Part shown: one piece after another, positions 6,211 to 8,504 of the stretch
Position numbering within the stretch: position 1 is the stretch's first letter
Layout of the letters: each line of letters starts with the position of its first letter
Origin: Sphingobacteriia bacterium
GTDB taxonomy: Bacteria; Bacteroidota; Bacteroidia; Chitinophagales; Chitinophagaceae
Assembly (NCBI GenBank): GCA_004294465.1
Contig: REAV01000021.1
Coordinates: forward strand, 1 to 8,504
Length of the DNA: 8,504 nt
Reading direction: 5' to 3'
Made by a program: the position numbers and the translations under genes
Notes under the pieces: generated by a model
Database searches by the model: none
The model's input: only the letters and a program-made list of their open reading frames with translations
Told to the model about the DNA's origin: nothing

Positions 6211-7803
6211 CTATCTATTGTTTAAATTCATTCTTAATCCGATTGATAAACCCCCAACAGAAAAACGTTGATTAAAAGAAGATTGAGGTGTTGTCATATC
6301 AGATAAATTATACCTAAGATAGGGTTCAGCAAAAATGGATGTATTGTAATTCAATCTTTTTGTTATGCTAATTCCTGTATAGATGCCCATGCCAATATTA
6401 TTTTTATAACTGATATTGGTTTCTTTGGTAATTGGTGTTGCATTTAAAGAGGTATCTAATAAAACGCCTTGGTACCATGAACTTAAATTAAATATTACTC
6501 CTGCATTAATACCAATTCTTAAATCGTCATTGCCAAATTGGTAACTAACTAAAGCAGGTATATCGAAACTTTTGTACCTATTTTTAACTGTATTGTTTTT
6601 GAATCCAATTTGTTGTACTACACTGGTATCACTTACAGTAACAGTATTTCCATTCGCTAATGTGATGGTTCTTACAGTTACCACTGTTGTGGTTTTTATT
6701 TCATTTTCAGAACGATATGTAAATTGTTCGTTAATCTGCGAATATTGTAAACCGGTTTTTAAACTGAAATGATCATTGATCGGTTTTACAATTCTAATTC
6801 CTGCAGTAAAACTAACTTGTGATTTTTCGCTGCTGTCTTTTCTATCCATATATGCTTTTGAAGCAGTAGTAGATGAAACAGTTTTGAATGCATAATCCGG
6901 AGAAGCATAAATTTCTAAATCCCAATCTGTGTTGCGCATTTTTCTATCCGATGGGCAAATCACAACATTCTTGATATTGCTGGTATGGTTAAAGTCACTA
7001 ACCTTTTTTTCTTTTGAGTTGAAATTTAATTTGTTTTTGGAAAAACCTATTAATGAGGCATCCATTTTATTATGCGCTATAAATTCATAGTCCAAAGCAG
7101 ACTCATTTTTGCTTTGATCAATTTCAGTATTTGAGTTAACACTATTATTTTTAATACTCTTGGAATTATTTTCCAGATTATTCAGTTCAAATAAATTACT
7201 TGTGTAAGCTTGTTGAGTATTTCTTTGTGATTGTCTGTTTTTAGGATTTGCGATTACAAAATCTCTTTTTGAAAGAGCTGTTTTATTATCAACTGATTTT
7301 ATTTCGTCAATGATCGGCTCCTTTGATTTTTCTACAGTTTCTAATTCACCAGGTTCTGTAAGAGTAGTTGTGGGGGTAGTAGTTTCATTATCCACTTTTG
7401 GAATGAAAGGAGTATTGCTATTTTGTTTATTATTTCTTTTATTATTGGGATTATTTGATTGAGTAGCTGCTGTATTTTCGATAGTCAGTTTTTGATAATA
7501 CAAATATGCCGATACTGATCCAGCTAAAATCAATAAAAGTATCGATGCAGCTACCATTCCGGCTCTTGGAAGTAAAAAGAAAACCTTTTTATCTTCATCT
7601 TCTTTTGGTTTGATCCTATTCCAGACTTCAGGCGATACGGGTGCTGTATAATCGAATAGTTTTTGTTGAATGAATTGATCGAATTGTTCAGTAGGAGGGT
7701 TGATGGTAGGTACATGAATCTTTTCCCATAAACCCTCAGGTATGGCAGCAGCATAATCTTGCAACTTCATCTTGGTTATATGGTCGAATTCTTCGTTGTT
7801 CAT
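6211..7803 (-). CDS. Transmembrane protein with C-terminal outer-membrane-type beta-barrel domain; putative sigma-factor partner
   Basis: Predicted 530-residue envelope protein. Seen: an N-terminal soluble part (1-79) with two copies of a short motif (6-29 and 41-64, each with Phe-Asp, Lys-Leu, Asp-Tyr, Trp and Ile at matching places); one hydrophobic helix at about 81-103 (AGMVAASILLLILAGSVSAY); a long Asn/Thr/Ser/Lys-rich linker to about 285; and a C-terminal domain at about 290-530 of alternating amphipathic strands, such as 'FTAGIRIVKPINDHFSLKTG', ending 'VGGLSIGLRMNL', typical of PorT/OmpA-like barrels. It has no cleavable signal peptide. Its ATG follows the sigma gene's TAA with no base between, so translation is probably coupled. 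Inference: the N-terminus is cytoplasmic and contacts the sigma factor, as FecR-type anti-sigma factors do, while the barrel sits in or near the outer membrane. It has no recognisable FecR or zinc-binding anti-sigma domain, so the anti-sigma role is unproven. A plain sigma-regulated outer-membrane protein is the alternative. Confidence 0.85.
   Translation of the reverse strand: MNNEEFDHITKMKLQDYAAAIPEGLWEKIHVPTINPPTEQFDQFIQQKLFDYTAPVSPEVWNRIKPKEDEDKKVFFLLPRAGMVAASILLLILAGSVSAYLYYQKLTIENTAATQSNNPNNKRNNKQNSNTPFIPKVDNETTTPTTTLTEPGELETVEKSKEPIIDEIKSVDNKTALSKRDFVIANPKNRQSQRNTQQAYTSNLFELNNLENNSKSIKNNSVNSNTEIDQSKNESALDYEFIAHNKMDASLIGFSKNKLNFNSKEKKVSDFNHTSNIKNVVICPSDRKMRNTDWDLEIYASPDYAFKTVSSTTASKAYMDRKDSSEKSQVSFTAGIRIVKPINDHFSLKTGLQYSQINEQFTYRSENEIKTTTVVTVRTITLANGNTVTVSDTSVVQQIGFKNNTVKNRYKSFDIPALVSYQFGNDDLRIGINAGVIFNLSSWYQGVLLDTSLNATPITKETNISYKNNIGMGIYTGISITKRLNYNTSIFAEPYLRYNLSDMTTPQSSFNQRFSVGGLSIGLRMNLNNR
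7612..7788 (-). repeat. Tandem duplication of a 24-residue motif in the barrel protein's N-terminus
   Basis: Residues 6-29 (bases 7717-7788) and 41-64 (bases 7612-7683) align without gaps at a 35-residue period. Nine of 24 positions are identical: Phe, Asp, Lys, Leu, Asp, Tyr, Ala, Trp and Ile. The match is at protein level, so the duplication is old. Both copies precede the membrane helix, on the predicted cytoplasmic side. Confidence 0.65.
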
Positions 7804-8340
7804 TTAAACTGCAATCTTTTGTAATTGCACAATTTGAGCTTGTAACATTTTTCTTGCTTTTACCAATTGACTTCTACTTGTTCCTGCCTGTATATTCAAC
7901 ATGTCTGCAATTTCATCGTGACTGTATCCTTCGATTACATTCAAATTAAATACCATTCTATACCCTTCAGGTAATTGACTTATCAATTTCAATAAATCAT
8001 CTTCACCTAAATGAGTAAAAGCCTGGGGATCAATTTGAGGATTATTAGGGCTATGGTCATCAATTTCCTTAAAACTCATTTTCTTGCGCTCCAGATGCCG
8101 TATTGCCGTATTCACTACAATTCTTCTTACCCAACCTTCAAATGAACCTTCGAATTTAAATTGGGTGATATATTGAAAAATTTTAATAAAAGCATCCTGT
8201 AACATGTCTTCCGCCTCCATATTGTCCTGTGCATAACGCAAACATACCCCCATCATTTTACCAGCATGCTTTTCAAATAGCATACGCTGGCAAATAGGTT
8301 CTTGCCGAATACAGCCTTTTATCAGTTCGTGTTCCGTCAA
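7804..8340 (-). CDS. ECF-type RNA polymerase sigma factor (sigma-70 family), TTG start
   Basis: Predicted 178-residue ECF sigma factor that directs RNA polymerase to a small regulon, probably including its own operon. Region 2: 'LFEKHAGKMMGVCLRYAQD' leads to region 2.2 'EAEDMLQDAFIKIF' at 42-55 (core binding), then 'GSFEGWVRRIVVNTAIRHLER' at 65-85 (region 2.3/2.4, -10 recognition). A short acidic linker precedes region 4: 'LISQLPEGYRMVFNLNVIEGYS' with the helix-turn-helix at about 140-164 (-35 recognition). Length and layout are normal and no extra C-terminal domain is present. The apparent start is TTG at 8340-8338: the frame has a TAA at 8355-8353, no ATG or GTG between, and the next ATG (Met20) would remove the conserved 'ELIKGC' opening. 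The TTG lies in a T9 run. The stop directly abuts the next gene's ATG, which suggests a sigma/membrane-regulator pair. Confidence 0.95.
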   Translation of the reverse strand: MTEHELIKGCIRQEPICQRMLFEKHAGKMMGVCLRYAQDNMEAEDMLQDAFIKIFQYITQFKFEGSFEGWVRRIVVNTAIRHLERKKMSFKEIDDHSPNNPQIDPQAFTHLGEDDLLKLISQLPEGYRMVFNLNVIEGYSHDEIADMLNIQAGTSRSQLVKARKMLQAQIVQLQKIAV

Positions 8341-8369
8341 AAAAAAAGACTTTTAAGGTTGAATTAATA

Positions 8370-8377
8370 GAAAGATA
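8370..8377 (-). promoter_or_regulatory. Possible Bacteroidota -7 box for the sigma operon
   Basis: Read on the minus strand, TATCTTTC matches TAnnTTTG except at the last base. It lies 29 bp upstream of the TTG start, which would leave a leader of about 20-25 nt. No TTG is seen at the expected -33 position, so this is weak; a promoter recognised by the operon's own ECF sigma factor could look different. Confidence 0.3.
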
Positions 8378-8420
8378 CTTAACTAGGTTCTTTTGTTGCT
8401 TGTAAAGAACACTAAGATAC

Positions 8421-8451
8421 AAAAAACCCGCTTTGGTAGAAAGCGGGTTTT
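8421..8451 (-). terminator. Strong rho-independent terminator, best oriented on the minus strand
   Basis: A perfect 12-bp stem: AAAACCCGCTTT (8423-8434), 5-nt loop GGTAG, AAAGCGGGTTTT (8440-8451). On the minus strand the stem ends in a six-T run (complement of 8421-8426). On the plus strand only four Ts follow before GGGG. It therefore most likely ends a minus-strand gene to the right and insulates the sigma operon from it. Confidence 0.8.
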
Positions 8452-8469
8452 GGGGAGATGTGATTTTAA

Positions 8470-8504
8470 TTATATGGTTAAAAACTGATCATGTATATAA
8501 TCTA
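8470..8504 (-). CDS. Possible 3' end of a minus-strand gene running off the right edge
   Basis: One minus-strand frame enters from the right edge and stops at TAA 8472-8470, ending DYIHDQFLTI. This is 18 bp before the minus-strand terminator, a normal spacing. The other two frames stop within the first few codons of the window or shortly after. Ten codons are too few to identify a product, so the call rests on the terminator's orientation. Confidence 0.2.
   Translation of the reverse strand, partial: DYIHDQFLTI

Noticed and set aside
6572..6772. 66-residue plus-strand open frame inside the barrel gene
   Set aside because: Antisense to beta-barrel strands; its hydrophobic look comes from reading Thr/Val/Asn codons backwards.

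Overview
The window looks like an AT-rich chromosome segment from a Bacteroidota bacterium, most likely near Chitinophagaceae/Sphingobacteriales. The signs are two lipoproteins with Bacteroidota-style signal peptides ending in Ser/Ala-Cys, a DUF4382 lipoprotein, an ECF sigma factor followed by a protein joining a transmembrane segment to an outer-membrane-type beta-barrel, no convincing Shine-Dalgarno sequences, and partial matches to the Bacteroidota -7 promoter box TAnnTTTG. Taxonomy is inferred from gene style, not from a marker gene.

Left part, plus strand. The window opens inside clpB, the Hsp100 disaggregase; its N-terminal third lies outside. A 194-bp gap with two weak hairpins follows, then a DUF4382 lipoprotein with a C-terminal carboxypeptidase-regulatory-like domain. 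A strong rho-independent terminator closes that gene. Right behind it is a saccharopine-dehydrogenase-like NAD(P) oxidoreductase, then, after a repeat-dense 46-bp gap, a TetA-like major facilitator transporter. The last two are probably co-transcribed.

Right part, minus strand. Three genes read leftward and probably form one operon: an ECF sigma factor (apparent TTG start inside a T9 run), a 530-residue protein whose ATG directly abuts the sigma stop codon, and an uncharacterised lipoprotein. The 530-residue protein has a duplicated short N-terminal motif, one transmembrane helix, a long Asn/Thr-rich linker and a C-terminal beta-barrel-like domain. Gene order suggests it is the membrane partner, perhaps anti-sigma, of the sigma factor; this is inference. 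The lipoprotein converges on the transporter gene with one base between their stop codons. At the right edge a strong hairpin with a T-run on the minus strand probably terminates a minus-strand gene that lies mostly outside the window.

The most interesting item is the sigma / membrane-anchored barrel / lipoprotein cassette. Sigma plus barrel pairs occur in this phylum, so the cassette is under-characterised rather than clearly new. I see no CRISPR array, RNA gene, insertion sequence or phage signature, and no gene-free stretch over 300 bp.
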